Source: Chryseobacterium sp. LAM-KRS1
GTDB lineage: Bacteria > Bacteroidota > Bacteroidia > Flavobacteriales > Weeksellaceae
Length of the DNA stretch: 64,000 nucleotides
Direction: 5' to 3'
NCBI RefSeq assembly: GCF_013184525.1
Contig: NZ_JAAOIZ010000002.1
Span: 744,001 to 808,000, forward strand
The position numbers were made by a program, and so were the translations under genes. The notes under the pieces are model-generated. The model did not search any database. It was given only the letters and a program-made list of their open reading frames with translations, and was not told where the DNA came from. Below are positions 43,488 through 52,924 of the stretch, piece by piece. Numbering within the stretch: the first letter of the stretch is position 1; each line of letters opens with the position of its first letter.

Positions 43488-44663
43488 ATGAAGAAGATTA
43501 TCTCCGGATTATTTGTTTTTTTCACTGTAATTCTTTTTGCGCAGGAATCCATCCAGTTTCAGGATATCCCTTTTAAAGATCTAATTGCCAAAGCTAAGAA
43601 AGAAAACAAAATAGTTTTCATTGATGCTTACGCTTCATGGTGTGGCCCTTGTAAACTGATGGAGAAAAATGTATTTACAAAGAAATCGGTGGGAGATTAT
43701 TATAACGCCAATTTTGTAAATGCAAGATTTGATATGGAGAAAGGAGAAGGAAGAGAAATTGCCGCCAAATACGGAGTTCGTTCCTATCCGACTTACTTGT
43801 TTCTGAACGGTGATGGGGAGCTGATCTCTCAAAATCTCGGTTATATGGAAGAAAGTGTTTTCTTAACAATGGCACAGGACATCAATTCGCCCAATAATAA
43901 AAAAGGATCCCTAAAAGATCGTTTTGCATCGGGTGAAAAAGACCCTGAATTTTTGATCAACGTAATGAAATTAAATTCTACTTCAGATTTTGATTTTGCA
44001 AAAAAAGCCTCTGAAAGATATTTTGAAAATAAAAAGAAAACTGAAGAACTGTCTAAAGATGACATTGGATTTCTTTTATTCTTTTTAAAATCCGTTGAGG
44101 ATCCTAATTATAAAATTTTCGCTTCCAGAAAATCAGAAATTATCAAATATCTTCCTGAGGAAACCTATAAAGAATTTGATCATCAGCTTATTTTATCAAA
44201 AGTAGTAGCCGAATCAATTGACGACAAAAATAAGAGGGTAAATGATGACTATTTTATGAAAACAGCAGAACCCCTGGTTGGGAAATATGAGGCTGAAATT
44301 AAGCTGAATCAGACTAAACTTAGTTATTATGAACAAAATAATAATTTTCCTGAATATGAAAAAGCAGCTTTAGCATATTACAAAAATTCTGATTCCTTTG
44401 AGCCTAATCAATTACTTAAAGCCGCGTGGATATTCTCCGAGCATGTAAAAACGACATCTTCATTAAAGAAAGCGGTTGAATGGGCAGAGAAATCTGTTAT
44501 GAGAGGAGAGACTTCTGAAAACACCTTTATTCTGGCAAAGCTCTATTTCTTAACAGGAAATAAAGATATGGCAAAAACGTATGCTGAAATGTCGAAAAAT
44601 ATGGCTGTTCAATCCAATAAAGACGCAACTTTGGCTGAAGGATTGCTTAAACAAATCAAATAA
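43488..44663 (+). CDS. Exported thioredoxin-fold protein
   Basis: The 391-residue protein has a signal peptide (ends LFAQ, about 19). A thioredoxin domain follows with ASWCGPCKLME (Cys 52 and Cys 55) and the cis-Pro segment VRSYPTYLF. From about residue 150 it continues into a helical, TPR-like C-terminal region found in Bacteroidota DUF255/thioredoxin-like envelope proteins. It is probably a periplasmic thiol reductase or oxidase. First gene of a three-gene unit with the DUF3575 protein (8-bp gap) and a small membrane protein. Confidence 0.85.
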   Translation: MKKIISGLFVFFTVILFAQESIQFQDIPFKDLIAKAKKENKIVFIDAYASWCGPCKLMEKNVFTKKSVGDYYNANFVNARFDMEKGEGREIAAKYGVRSYPTYLFLNGDGELISQNLGYMEESVFLTMAQDINSPNNKKGSLKDRFASGEKDPEFLINVMKLNSTSDFDFAKKASERYFENKKKTEELSKDDIGFLLFFLKSVEDPNYKIFASRKSEIIKYLPEETYKEFDHQLILSKVVAESIDDKNKRVNDDYFMKTAEPLVGKYEAEIKLNQTKLSYYEQNNNFPEYEKAALAYYKNSDSFEPNQLLKAAWIFSEHVKTTSSLKKAVEWAEKSVMRGETSENTFILAKLYFLTGNKDMAKTYAEMSKNMAVQSNKDATLAEGLLKQIK

Positions 44664-44671
44664 ACTTCAGA

Positions 44672-45304
44672 ATGAAATATAAATTGTTGGTAAGTTTTAT
44701 GAGTCTGTTTTCACTAGGAAATTTGAACGCCCAGGAACAAGAACAGGCTACAGAAAGGGGGAAAAGTTTATACGTAAAAGGCAATGCCCTTTTTCTTCCA
44801 ATAGGAGTTCTAAACGGAGGATTAGAATATCAGCTTAGTAAAAAATATACTTTACAGGGTGATGTATTTGTTTCTCCATGGAAATCTTTCGCCGGACATG
44901 AATTTCAGTATTATTCTGTTTCCTTAGAGGGTAGATATTATTTTGATGAAGCTTTCAAACACTGGTATGTGGGTGCCAACCTTGCAGCATCTTCTTTTGT
45001 ATTGCAAAAATGGAATTACTGGGGTTCCGGCACATACACCAATGACAGAGGCGAAAAATACAAAAAGTCCAATCTGTATCAAAAAGGAGTTTCACTGATC
45101 ATTGGAGTTACTGCGGGTTACCAGTTTCAGCTTTCAGAAAACTGGAATCTGGATGTTTATGCAACTGTTGGAACCTCTCAGGATTTTTATAAGGGCTATG
45201 ACCGCACCACAGGAAAACGCTATGATGTAGCTACCGGATTTAATAAAAGTGGTGAAATATTACCATATAGAGGCGGCATAATGATTTCTTACAAAATAAA
45301 ATAA
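44672..45304 (+). CDS. DUF3575-like outer-membrane protein
   Basis: The 210-residue protein has a signal peptide (ends LNAQ, about 21) and a compact beta-barrel pattern: GGLEYQLSKKYTLQGDVF, VSLEGRYYF, WYVGANLAASSF and GVTAGYQFQLSENW. These match DUF3575 outer-membrane proteins of unknown role. It is in an operon with the thioredoxin-like protein. Confidence 0.75.
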   Translation: MKYKLLVSFMSLFSLGNLNAQEQEQATERGKSLYVKGNALFLPIGVLNGGLEYQLSKKYTLQGDVFVSPWKSFAGHEFQYYSVSLEGRYYFDEAFKHWYVGANLAASSFVLQKWNYWGSGTYTNDRGEKYKKSNLYQKGVSLIIGVTAGYQFQLSENWNLDVYATVGTSQDFYKGYDRTTGKRYDVATGFNKSGEILPYRGGIMISYKIK

Positions 45305-45308
45305 CACG

Positions 45309-45515
45309 ATGAAACTATTTGGAAAAAATCACATTATTATATTGGTTATCACCTTTGTTATCCTTTTTTTAATGAATTACATTGGAAATGATGCCCCAGA
45401 CAAATTACAAAGGGCAATAATGACCGCTTCAGCAGGAGTAATAGGCTTAACAATGGGGCTTTTTATCCTTAATAAAGGTAAAAATGACAAAAACCCACCA
45501 CAAGATTTCGATTAG
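45309..45515 (+). CDS. Small two-helix membrane protein
   Basis: The 68-residue protein has two hydrophobic segments (IIILVITFVILFLMNYI and IMTASAGVIGLTMGLFIL) and a charged tail. It lies 4 bp after the DUF3575 gene. Its stop codon overlaps that of the convergent DUF1343 gene. Function unknown. Confidence 0.65.
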   Translation: MKLFGKNHIIILVITFVILFLMNYIGNDAPDKLQRAIMTASAGVIGLTMGLFILNKGKNDKNPPQDFD

Positions 45516-46708
45516 TTTTCGTACACCACGTATTTAGATCTGATTTTCTCAAACTTTTCTAAATCTGACTTCCACGAAGCCTTTATTTCTTGTATTGATT
45601 TACCGGCAATAATTTGTTTTCTTAATTCATCAGTTCCGGATAAAGTATCGAACCATAAGTTTTTAAGAAAGAAATCCTGCTGAGGATTCTTATAATTTTT
45701 ATAAGCTTTGATCACCCATTCCAGATTAAGTTCCCTCAAATCATTCGGATACTCAGATAAATTTTCTCCATAACATAATTGCCCGTTCAGGAATGGATCT
45801 TTTGCCCCGAAATTAGGCTTTGGAGTAAACTGGTAAGGAAGACTTTTTGTCCAGGGAGAACCATATACCTGAAAGGGAGTATCTGTACCTCTTCCTACAG
45901 AAACCTGTGTTCCTTCAAAAAAACATAAACTCGGATATAAATTTATTGCTTTATCATTAGGTAAGTTGGGAGATGGCTTATCAGAAATAGCATATCGCAG
46001 CTTTTTATGATAATTCTTCATAGGAACCAAAATATATTTTGCCTCCATTCCATTCTTCAGCCATTTTTCACCGTTGACCATTTTTCCATACTCACCAATG
46101 GTTAAACCATAGACAACCGGAACTTCATGCATTCCCACAAAACTAGCCCATTTCTTTTTTAAAACAGGTCCATCAATATATCCATCGTGAGGATTAGGCC
46201 TGTCCAATACCATTATCTCAACATTATTTTCGGCTCCGGCCTCCATAAGGTAGCTTAACGTTGAAATATAAGTATAGAATCTGACGCCGACATCCTGAAT
46301 ATCAAACACTACAATATCAATTCCTTTTAACTGTTCAGGTTTCGGCTTTTTATTACTTCCATATAAAGAAACAATAGGCACACCTGTTTTTGAGTCTACT
46401 CCATTTTTAACAGTTTCACCAGCATCAGCATTTCCCCTAAAGCCATGCTCAGGGGCAAAAATAGCTTTTATCTTAATCCCGTTTTTTACTAAAAAATCGA
46501 CCAGGTGAGTACGATCTTTCATCAAACCCGTTTGGTTGGTAACAATACCAATTGTTTTTCCCTTTAGCAGCGGTAAATAAACTTCCGGCTGGTCGGCACC
46601 GGTCTTAAAACCATCTTTTGTTTGATTCTGAGAATAATATTGATTGAATACTCCTAAAAAAATTAGGCAAATAAGAAGTAAATTTTTAATTTTGAAATCT
46701 AAATTCAT
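45512..46708 (-). CDS. DUF1343 (NamZ-type) exported hydrolase
   Basis: DUF1343 proteins include NamZ, an exo-beta-N-acetylmuramidase of peptidoglycan recycling. The body begins LLKGKTIGIVTNQTG and contains IFAPEHGFRG, FDIQDVGVRFYTYIS, VLDRPNPHDG and FFEGTQVSVGRGTD, the family's conserved blocks. I place the start at the ATG at 46708 (MNLDFKIKN..., signal peptide to about residue 27, 398 residues). A longer reading upstream is only the antisense of the divergent permease gene. The start lies 4 bp from that gene's start. Activity here is inferred. Confidence 0.88.
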   Translation of the reverse strand: MNLDFKIKNLLLICLIFLGVFNQYYSQNQTKDGFKTGADQPEVYLPLLKGKTIGIVTNQTGLMKDRTHLVDFLVKNGIKIKAIFAPEHGFRGNADAGETVKNGVDSKTGVPIVSLYGSNKKPKPEQLKGIDIVVFDIQDVGVRFYTYISTLSYLMEAGAENNVEIMVLDRPNPHDGYIDGPVLKKKWASFVGMHEVPVVYGLTIGEYGKMVNGEKWLKNGMEAKYILVPMKNYHKKLRYAISDKPSPNLPNDKAINLYPSLCFFEGTQVSVGRGTDTPFQVYGSPWTKSLPYQFTPKPNFGAKDPFLNGQLCYGENLSEYPNDLRELNLEWVIKAYKNYKNPQQDFFLKNLWFDTLSGTDELRKQIIAGKSIQEIKASWKSDLEKFEKIRSKYVVYEN

Positions 46709-46712
46709 AAGC

Positions 46713-47942
46713 TTGAACTTTCCTTTATATTTCTCTAGAAAAATAGCGTTTTCCAAAGATAACAAAAATAATCTTTCAAGGGTTATCATCTTCATAGGCA
46801 GGCTTTCTGTAGCTTTAGGAATCATTGTATCATTGATTACCGTATCTACAGGATTTGGCTCAAAAAAAGCTATTAAAGAAAGACTGGCAGATTTCAGCGG
46901 ACATATTACCGTAAAGTCCACACGATCTAATTCTTCATACAATACTTCTGTACTTGATAAGCAGGGTTTAAATATTCAGAAAATAAAAGCACTTCCGGAT
47001 GTTGAAAGTGTTCAGAAATATGCTATGGTTACAGGAATTATGCGGAATGAGCATAATTTTGCAGGCATTATTTTCAAAGGTGTAGGCAAGGACTTTGACA
47101 GTGCCCGTTTTAAAAAATTTCTCGTTGCCGGCACAACACCCAAAGTAACGGAGGTCGGCTATAACCATGGGGTAACTATTTCACAAAAGATCGCGAATGA
47201 CCTTCATTTAAAAGTGAAAGACAGTATTGTTACCATATTTTCAAAGGCGGATCAGAAACCTATTTATCGAAAATTTGAAGTTGTGGGAATTTACCGAACG
47301 GACATCAAAATGATTGATGAACAATTTGTGATCGGTGGAATCAACCATGTGAGAAAAATTCAGGATATGAAACCGGATGACATTGGTGGTCTGGATATCT
47401 TCTTTAAAAATGTAAATGATATCGATAGTGATTTCCCGGAAATTGAAAAGCTTATCGGCTATAAAAATTACGCGGAAAAAGCGACAGAAAAATTCCCACA
47501 GATTACAGACTGGATCAGCATTTTTGATACCAATATTGCATTGATCATTATTATCATGCTTATTGTTGTCATCATTAATATCATCATGGTTCTTTTGATC
47601 CTTATCATTGAAAGAACCAATTCAATCGGTCTCTTAAAAACCTTAGGAGCTAGCAATTCCCAGATCAGGGCTACATTCATTAATTATACTCTAATAATAA
47701 TGGTTCCGGGGCTTTTATACGGAAATATTATAGGACTTGGTCTCTTACTTTTACAGAAGTTTTTTGGAATTATAAAGCTGAATCCTGAAAATTATTATGT
47801 AAGTACAGTTCCCGTAGACCTTAACCCTATTGCTATTATATCAATTTCTGTAGGAATTTTAATTATATCGGCACTGGCATTGATCGTTCCAAGTTATCTG
47901 ATCAGCAAGATTTCACCGGTTAAAGCGATCAAATACAATTAA
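46713..47942 (+). CDS. FtsX/LolE-family ABC transporter permease, TTG start
   Basis: The product is a four-helix permease of the lipoprotein-release (LolC/LolE) type. It has a first membrane segment (VIIFIGRLSVALGIIVSLI), a large periplasmic MacB-like domain and three C-terminal helices containing the FtsX motif ERTNSIGLLKTLGAS. No in-frame ATG exists before residue 100. Homologous proteins in this group begin (M)NFPLYF, so the TTG at 46713 is the likely start (409 residues); the open frame extends to 46644. It may form part of a lipoprotein exporter; no ATPase gene is adjacent. Confidence 0.85.
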   Translation: MNFPLYFSRKIAFSKDNKNNLSRVIIFIGRLSVALGIIVSLITVSTGFGSKKAIKERLADFSGHITVKSTRSNSSYNTSVLDKQGLNIQKIKALPDVESVQKYAMVTGIMRNEHNFAGIIFKGVGKDFDSARFKKFLVAGTTPKVTEVGYNHGVTISQKIANDLHLKVKDSIVTIFSKADQKPIYRKFEVVGIYRTDIKMIDEQFVIGGINHVRKIQDMKPDDIGGLDIFFKNVNDIDSDFPEIEKLIGYKNYAEKATEKFPQITDWISIFDTNIALIIIIMLIVVIINIIMVLLILIIERTNSIGLLKTLGASNSQIRATFINYTLIIMVPGLLYGNIIGLGLLLLQKFFGIIKLNPENYYVSTVPVDLNPIAIISISVGILIISALALIVPSYLISKISPVKAIKYN

Positions 47943-48039
47943 TTTCAGATCGTTTATTCTTCCCAATTGAGGTAATATACTTTATCTGTTAATAGTTCAT
48001 TTTACGTGTGGCCAAACTTCATAAATAATTTTAAAGCTG

Positions 48040-48047
48040 TATCTTTG
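48040..48047 (+). promoter_or_regulatory. -7 promoter element of the cysteine synthase gene
   Basis: TATCTTTG is an exact TAnnTTTG match 20 bp before the ATG at 48067, giving a leader of roughly a dozen bases. The -33 region is weak. Confidence 0.55.
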
Positions 48048-48066
48048 CAAGGCTTATAAATTATGT

Positions 48067-49050
48067 ATGAAATACGCAAAAAATATTCTTGAAACTATCG
48101 GAAATACTCCATTAGTAAAACTTAACAAAGTTTTGGGCGAGGATTTCCCTGCATTAGTTTTAGCCAAAGTAGAAACTTTCAACCCGGGAAATTCCGTAAA
48201 AGACAGAATGGCCGTTAAAATGATCGAAGATGCCGAAAAAGATGGCAGATTAAAACCGGGCGGAACAATCATTGAGGGAACTTCCGGAAATACAGGAATG
48301 GGATTGGCTCTTGCCGCTATCATCAAGGGGTACAAATGTATTTTTGTAACCAATTCCAAACAATCTAAAGAAAAATGTGATATTTTACGTGCTGTAGGAG
48401 CAGAAGTTATTGTTTGTCCTACAGATGTGAAGCCTACGGACCCTCGTTCTTATTATTCGGTTTCAAAAAGATTAGCCAAAGAAACTGAAAACGGATGGTA
48501 TGTGAATCAATATGATAATTTATCCAACCGAGCAGCACATTATGAATCTACTGCTCCTGAAATCTGGGAACAAACAGAAGGAAAACTTACTCATTTTGTA
48601 GTCGGAGCCGGAACAGGAGGCACCATTACAGGATGTGGAACGTTCTTCAAAGAAAAAAATGAAAATATAAAAGTAATTGGTGTTGATACTTATGGTTCTA
48701 TTTTAAAAGAATTCCATGAGACCGGTGAACTTCACTATGATCACGCATATACCTACATTACTGAAGGAATTGGAGAAGATATTATTCCTGAAAATTATGA
48801 TATGTCGGTTATCGATCATTTTGAAAAAGTAACGGATAAAGATGGTGCCATTTATGCAAGAAAGCTTGCAAAAGAAGAAGGAATTTTCTGTGGATATTCA
48901 GCAGGAAGTGCTATATCAGCATTGGTACAAATGAAAGATCAGTTTACCAAAGATGACGTGATTGTTGTTTTACTCCATGACCATGGTTCAAGATATGTAG
49001 GTAAAATCTACAATGATGAATGGATGAAGGAAATGGGCTGGCTAGACTAA
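48067..49050 (+). CDS. PLP-dependent cysteine synthase family enzyme
   Basis: This fold-type II PLP enzyme makes cysteine from O-acetylserine and sulfide, or cystathionine from serine and homocysteine. The start TIGNTPLVKLNKV, the PLP lysine in NPGNSVKDRMA (Lys about 45), TSGNTGMGLA and the phosphate loop GAGTGGTITG are intact. The family's C-terminal GYSAGSA is present. It is 327 residues without the CBS or heme domains of eukaryotic cystathionine beta-synthase. Sequence details (YTYITEGIGEDIIPENYD) resemble the CBS-like bacterial branch, so either reaction is possible. Confidence 0.9.
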   Translation: MKYAKNILETIGNTPLVKLNKVLGEDFPALVLAKVETFNPGNSVKDRMAVKMIEDAEKDGRLKPGGTIIEGTSGNTGMGLALAAIIKGYKCIFVTNSKQSKEKCDILRAVGAEVIVCPTDVKPTDPRSYYSVSKRLAKETENGWYVNQYDNLSNRAAHYESTAPEIWEQTEGKLTHFVVGAGTGGTITGCGTFFKEKNENIKVIGVDTYGSILKEFHETGELHYDHAYTYITEGIGEDIIPENYDMSVIDHFEKVTDKDGAIYARKLAKEEGIFCGYSAGSAISALVQMKDQFTKDDVIVVLLHDHGSRYVGKIYNDEWMKEMGWLD

Positions 49051-49060
49051 AAGGCAAATA

Positions 49061-49093
49061 AAAAAATCAGAGCGATCTGCTCTGATTTTTTTA
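49061..49093. terminator. Bidirectional terminator
   Basis: ATCAGAGC (49066-49073) and GCTCTGAT (49079-49086) pair around gatct. A run of A precedes and a run of T follows, so it serves both the cysteine synthase gene and the convergent membrane protein gene. Confidence 0.9.
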
Positions 49094-49615
49094 TTTAATA
49101 TTTTTCTTTATTACTTGTTTCAATACGCTGTAATCCTGTTCACTCATTGACTTTGCAGGAAACATATAATTGTATTTACCTTCCATCGAAATATAGTCTT
49201 CATGGGTTTCTGCAGTTACAAATTCACTCCACCTGCTGAGTTCATGCTGCTCATTAAGATTAACATTGAAAGTTTCATTATTGAATCTTATCTCATAAAT
49301 ACCCGCATTCTCAAGTGATTTCAGATATCTTTTGACCTGTTTTTTCCATCTGGACACCTTATTGATGCTTACCGAAAGATATACAGCACAAAGAAGAAAA
49401 ACAAAACTTATAAAATATAGAATTCCAAAGCTTTCTTTACTTAAATTTTCTTTTAAGGAAAATGTAATCAGAAAAATCAGAGCGACAACAATAGTGATAA
49501 TGGTTTTACTTCTGGTCTCCGATGAGAAAAACAAACTTCCCTGGTTTCCTTTAAAGTAGATCTCTTCAAAATCTTTTCTGTTTACATGTAGCTTGATCAC
49601 TTTCTCGTCACCCAT
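49091..49615 (-). CDS. YcxB-like membrane protein
   Basis: The 174-residue protein has two adjacent membrane segments (TIITIVVALIFLITFSL; GILYFISFVFLLCAVYLSVSI) and a C-terminal cytosolic domain of alternating strands (YEIRFNNETFNVN... LSRWSEFVTAE). This is the layout of the YcxB-like family, function unknown. It lies 41 bp downstream of cbpM and may be in that operon. Confidence 0.62.
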   Translation of the reverse strand: MGDEKVIKLHVNRKDFEEIYFKGNQGSLFFSSETRSKTIITIVVALIFLITFSLKENLSKESFGILYFISFVFLLCAVYLSVSINKVSRWKKQVKRYLKSLENAGIYEIRFNNETFNVNLNEQHELSRWSEFVTAETHEDYISMEGKYNYMFPAKSMSEQDYSVLKQVIKKNIK

Positions 49616-49656
49616 TGTATAAAAAATTTAATTTGTTTACAGATTGCAAAACTAAA

Positions 49657-49959
49657 TTAAATATCCTCATATCGATCACTTATTGCAGAAAGTTTGGCCA
49701 GTAGGTCTCTATTTTTTTGCTTAAGATCAGTCATTTTCTGAAGCATATCATTAATAACTTCTAAACCAGGAAGGTTTATTTCCAGATCATAATGCCAATT
49801 CGTGAATCTTTCAAAAGCAGGTAAATCTTCATACATCAAATAGCGCACATCATTTTCAGTCTGTACCTCAAGTAAGCCGCAGTCTACCAGCTCATCAAAG
49901 AAAGTAATTTCTATATTATATATTTTTACGAGTTCTTCCCGTGATATTCTCTCTTCCAT
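49657..49959 (-). CDS. cbpM: Chaperone modulator CbpM
   Basis: The 100-residue protein starts with a MerR-like segment (REELVKIYNIEITFFDELVDCGLLEV) and ends in a coiled coil (MLQKMTDLKQKNRDLLAKL). This is the CbpM form that binds and inhibits the J-domain of CbpA. The gene lies 3 bp behind the cbpA-like gene, the expected pairing. Confidence 0.88.
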   Translation of the reverse strand: MEERISREELVKIYNIEITFFDELVDCGLLEVQTENDVRYLMYEDLPAFERFTNWHYDLEINLPGLEVINDMLQKMTDLKQKNRDLLAKLSAISDRYEDI

Positions 49960-49962
49960 GAT

Positions 49963-50877
49963 CTAAGAATTTTTAAGTTGTTCAAAAAGTTCTTTTTGTT
50001 TCTCAGTAAGGTTTGTTGGCAGCTTCACTTCATATGTTACGAACAGGTCCCCAAATTGACCTTCTTTTTTATATACGGGAAACCCTTTTCCTTTCAACCT
50101 CACCGTTAATCCACTTTGAGTCTCAGGTTTAACCTTTAAATTAACGCTTCCGTCCAGGGTATTTACTTTTACATCACCACCCAAAACAGCTGTATAAAGA
50201 TCTACAGTAACCTTCGTTTTAAGATCATCTCCTACCCTCTCAAAATCAGGATCAGGTGAGATATTAAATGTAATGTACAAATCTCCCGAAGGACCTCCAT
50301 TGATACCTGGGTTTCCGTGACCCTTTAATTTGATCTGCTGACCATCATAAACTCCGGCGGGAATTGTAATCCGTACTTTTTTGCCATTAATCTCAAACGT
50401 TTGGGGATGTGTTTTGGCAGCATCTCTAAGATGTAAATTAAGCTCAGCCTGCACATCCTGTCCTTTAAATTTCCCGGAAGCACTACCTCGGGAGCTTCTT
50501 CCGAAACCTCCGCCTTGTCCAAACATACTCTGGAAAAAATCTGAAAAGTCCTCTCCTTCTCCAAAATCTGCACCGGAGAATCCACCACTGTAACCTTGCC
50601 CTTGATTTTGATATTGTCTTTGTTGCTGTTGAGCCTTTTCATATTCCTCACCATGTTTCCAGTTTTCTCCGTACTTATCATATTTGCTTCGGTTTTCCGG
50701 ATTACTGAGAACCTCATTCGCTTCATTCAGTTCCTTGAATTTTCTCTCAGCCTCTTTGTCATCGGGATTAAGATCGGGATGTAATTTCCGAGCCAGCTTT
50801 CGGTATGCTTTTTTGATATCTTCCTGCGATGCTTTTTTATCTACCCCCAGAATTTTATAGTAATCTATATAAGCCAT
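49963..50877 (-). CDS. CbpA-type DnaJ co-chaperone
   Basis: The 304-residue protein stimulates DnaK. It has a J-domain (1-68) with HPD at residues 33-35, and a Gly/Gln-rich linker (about 75-130, with [11 protein letters not shown] and FGQGGGFG). Two DnaJ C-terminal beta-domains follow ([31 protein letters not shown]). There is no Cys-rich zinc domain, so it is the CbpA class, not DnaJ proper. Paired with cbpM. Confidence 0.93.
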   Translation of the reverse strand: MAYIDYYKILGVDKKASQEDIKKAYRKLARKLHPDLNPDDKEAERKFKELNEANEVLSNPENRSKYDKYGENWKHGEEYEKAQQQQRQYQNQGQGYSGGFSGADFGEGEDFSDFFQSMFGQGGGFGRSSRGSASGKFKGQDVQAELNLHLRDAAKTHPQTFEINGKKVRITIPAGVYDGQQIKLKGHGNPGINGGPSGDLYITFNISPDPDFERVGDDLKTKVTVDLYTAVLGGDVKVNTLDGSVNLKVKPETQSGLTVRLKGKGFPVYKKEGQFGDLFVTYEVKLPTNLTEKQKELFEQLKNS

Positions 50878-50971
50878 AGAAACGTTTATTTACTCAAATT
50901 TAAAAAATTTAACCCTGAAAATTATACAATAATATGTTAAAAATAAGCCTATCTTTGGTAAAAAGCAATAC

Positions 50972-52177
50972 ATGAAAGAAGTATTTAAAAACTACTCTGG
51001 AATTTTATTTTTACTCTTGGGAATCATAGTTGGAAGTATTATCGGGATCACTGCTCCCGATTTTGTAGGTTATATAAAACCGCTTGGAGACATTTTTCTT
51101 AATTTACTTTTTGTAAGCGTTGTTCCATTGGTATTTTTTGCTGTGTCTAATTCTATAGCATCTTTAGAGCAACAATCAAAATTTGGAAAGATCATTGCGA
51201 TGATGTCGTTTACCTTTCTATTTTTTATATTAACAGCAGCTGTTTTTACCATTATTGCTGTTTATCTTTTTCCTATGTCTCCTATTTCAGGAAGTTCACA
51301 GATCATTTCTGAAGGTAATGACAATGAAACCTGGGGAAACAGGATTGTAAGTTTCTTTACAGTTGGTGAATTCACAGAGCTGTTTTCCAGAAAGAATATG
51401 CTCGCCCTGCTAATATTTGCTTTTTTAACAGGTTTTGCGGCAAGAAAAACCGGAGAAACCGGCCAGCCATTCAGACTTTTCCTTGCTTCAGGATACGAGG
51501 TCATGAAAGAGCTGCTTTTACTGGTTATGAAGCTTGCTCCGATCGGGCTCGGGGCTTATTTTGCCTATCAGGTTGCTACTGTGGGTCCACAGCTTTTTGG
51601 TTTTTACGGAAAGCCACTAGGTATCTACTACATCGTGGGAACCATCTATTTCTTTTTATTTTTCACACTATATACCTTCATGGCCAACGGGCGAAAAGGG
51701 GTCAAGGATTTCTGGACGAATGCGCCCTATCCTACGCTAACTGCTCTAAGTACTTGCAGTAGCTTTGCAACAATGCCTGCAAATTTGCAAGCAGCTTCGA
51801 AGATCGGAATACCAAGTTCTATTGCGAATCTCGTTATTCCGATTGGAACTACTTTACATAAAAACGGATCATCCATATCTTCAATCATCAAGATTTATGT
51901 CGCATTTCTAATTATCGGAAAAGATTTTTTTGAACCTTCCAATCTGATTTTAGCTTTGGGAATTACAGTATTTGTAAGTATTGTTGAGGGAGGGATTCCT
52001 AATGGCGGTTATATTGGTGAACTGTTGATGATTTCCGTATATAAATTACCTCATGAAGCGATTCCTGCAGTAATGATTATCGGGACTCTGGTAGATCCAT
52101 TAGCTACTGTTTTAAATGCCGTGGGAAATGTTGTCGCAGCGATGTTTGTCAATAGATTCGTAAAAGTAGAAGTCTGA
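50972..52177 (+). CDS. Dicarboxylate/amino acid:cation symporter (DAACS)
   Basis: The 401-residue inner-membrane carrier is of the glutamate/dicarboxylate symporter family, with about eight helices and two re-entrant loops. The first loop carries STCSSFATMPAN, the serine-rich signature. IPIGTTLHKNGSSIS, the second loop EGGIPNGGYIGE and the C-terminal TLVDPLATVLNAVGNVVAAM are all family features. It would take up glutamate, aspartate or C4-dicarboxylates with Na+ or H+. It is divergent from the cbpA operon and appears monocistronic. Confidence 0.92.
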   Translation: MKEVFKNYSGILFLLLGIIVGSIIGITAPDFVGYIKPLGDIFLNLLFVSVVPLVFFAVSNSIASLEQQSKFGKIIAMMSFTFLFFILTAAVFTIIAVYLFPMSPISGSSQIISEGNDNETWGNRIVSFFTVGEFTELFSRKNMLALLIFAFLTGFAARKTGETGQPFRLFLASGYEVMKELLLLVMKLAPIGLGAYFAYQVATVGPQLFGFYGKPLGIYYIVGTIYFFLFFTLYTFMANGRKGVKDFWTNAPYPTLTALSTCSSFATMPANLQAASKIGIPSSIANLVIPIGTTLHKNGSSISSIIKIYVAFLIIGKDFFEPSNLILALGITVFVSIVEGGIPNGGYIGELLMISVYKLPHEAIPAVMIIGTLVDPLATVLNAVGNVVAAMFVNRFVKVEV

Positions 52178-52248
52178 GCAGTTTAAATATGAATGAATAT
52201 CAAAAATTAATTTCTTCCCTTTTGCAGATTTTATAGATCAATCGAAAT

Positions 52249-52632
52249 TTATTCACTTCGCTTTACCGGCTCCAGATTTTTGTATTCTTCAGGAGTAAAA
52301 AGCTTGTAATGTACTTTAAATGTTTTTCCTAAAGGTGTTTCCAGAGAAAAACCACCTGGTCCGAAACCATCTACAACATCTAATGTAAAGTGAGAATATT
52401 TCCAATACTCAAACAAATCGCGATCGATCCAAAATTCATGTCTGTTAATCTTACCTATCATAGCATCATTCATTCTTGGAAAAAATCCTCCTTTTTCAAA
52501 ACATTGAGGCTGAGTACCTTCACAACAACCGCCTGCCTGATAAAACATCAGGTCTCCATATTTTTCTTCTAGCTGCCAGATAACTTCAAGCGCTTTTTCC
52601 GTAGCAGATAACCTGGATATTTGGGGTTCCAT
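52249..52632 (-). CDS. DUF779 protein associated with aldehyde dehydrogenase
   Basis: The 127-residue cytosolic protein matches DUF779: ALEVIWQLEEKYGDLMFYQ, GGCCEGTQPQC (Cys cluster), INRHEFWIDRDLFEYWK and the C-terminal VVDGFGPGGFSLET. Such genes usually neighbour an aldehyde dehydrogenase gene, as here. Function unknown; the Cys pair may bind metal. A terminator and 292 bp separate it from the dehydrogenase gene, so it probably has its own promoter. Confidence 0.88.
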   Translation of the reverse strand: MEPQISRLSATEKALEVIWQLEEKYGDLMFYQAGGCCEGTQPQCFEKGGFFPRMNDAMIGKINRHEFWIDRDLFEYWKYSHFTLDVVDGFGPGGFSLETPLGKTFKVHYKLFTPEEYKNLEPVKRSE

Positions 52633-52727
52633 TTCTGTAGGTTTTTAAGTTGATTTTTATACTGCAATAAACTACCAATTTTTCATGTAAGATTGTTAGT
52701 AAAGATCATCATTTACTCTTAGATTAT

Positions 52728-52755
52728 TCAAAAAACCTGACAAAAATGTCAGGTT
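52728..52755 (-). terminator. Terminator of the aldehyde dehydrogenase gene
   Basis: AACCTGAC (52734-52741) and GTCAGGTT (52748-52755) pair around six bases. Read on the minus strand a run of T follows, as needed for the dehydrogenase transcript. Confidence 0.75.
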
Positions 52756-52860
52756 ACCTAAACTTAAGTATTAATCATAGGATGGCGAAAAAATTCTCCC
52801 TCATAAGTTTATTAATAATGAGCCTTATGGAACGGATACGAAACATGATAGTGTCAGATT

Positions 52861-52907
52861 AGGCCTGCCGTTTTGCTCCGCTTAAATAACGGAACAAACG
52901 GACATGC
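52861..52907. repeat. Imperfect long hairpin in a GC-richer patch
   Basis: CCGTTTTG/CAAACGG and CTCCG/CGGA arms with flanking GGC/GCC form an imperfect stem of about 40 bp around an AT-rich loop. It lies just after the dehydrogenase stop codon and is GC-richer than its surroundings. It may be a 3' untranslated structure or a relic of a small mobile repeat. Confidence 0.4.
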
Positions 52908-52924
52908 CCTGATGTTAAAAAAAA

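Noticed and set aside
46709..46942. Extended N-terminus of the DUF1343 protein
   Set aside because: It is the antisense of the permease gene; the ATG at 46708 is followed by a proper signal peptide.
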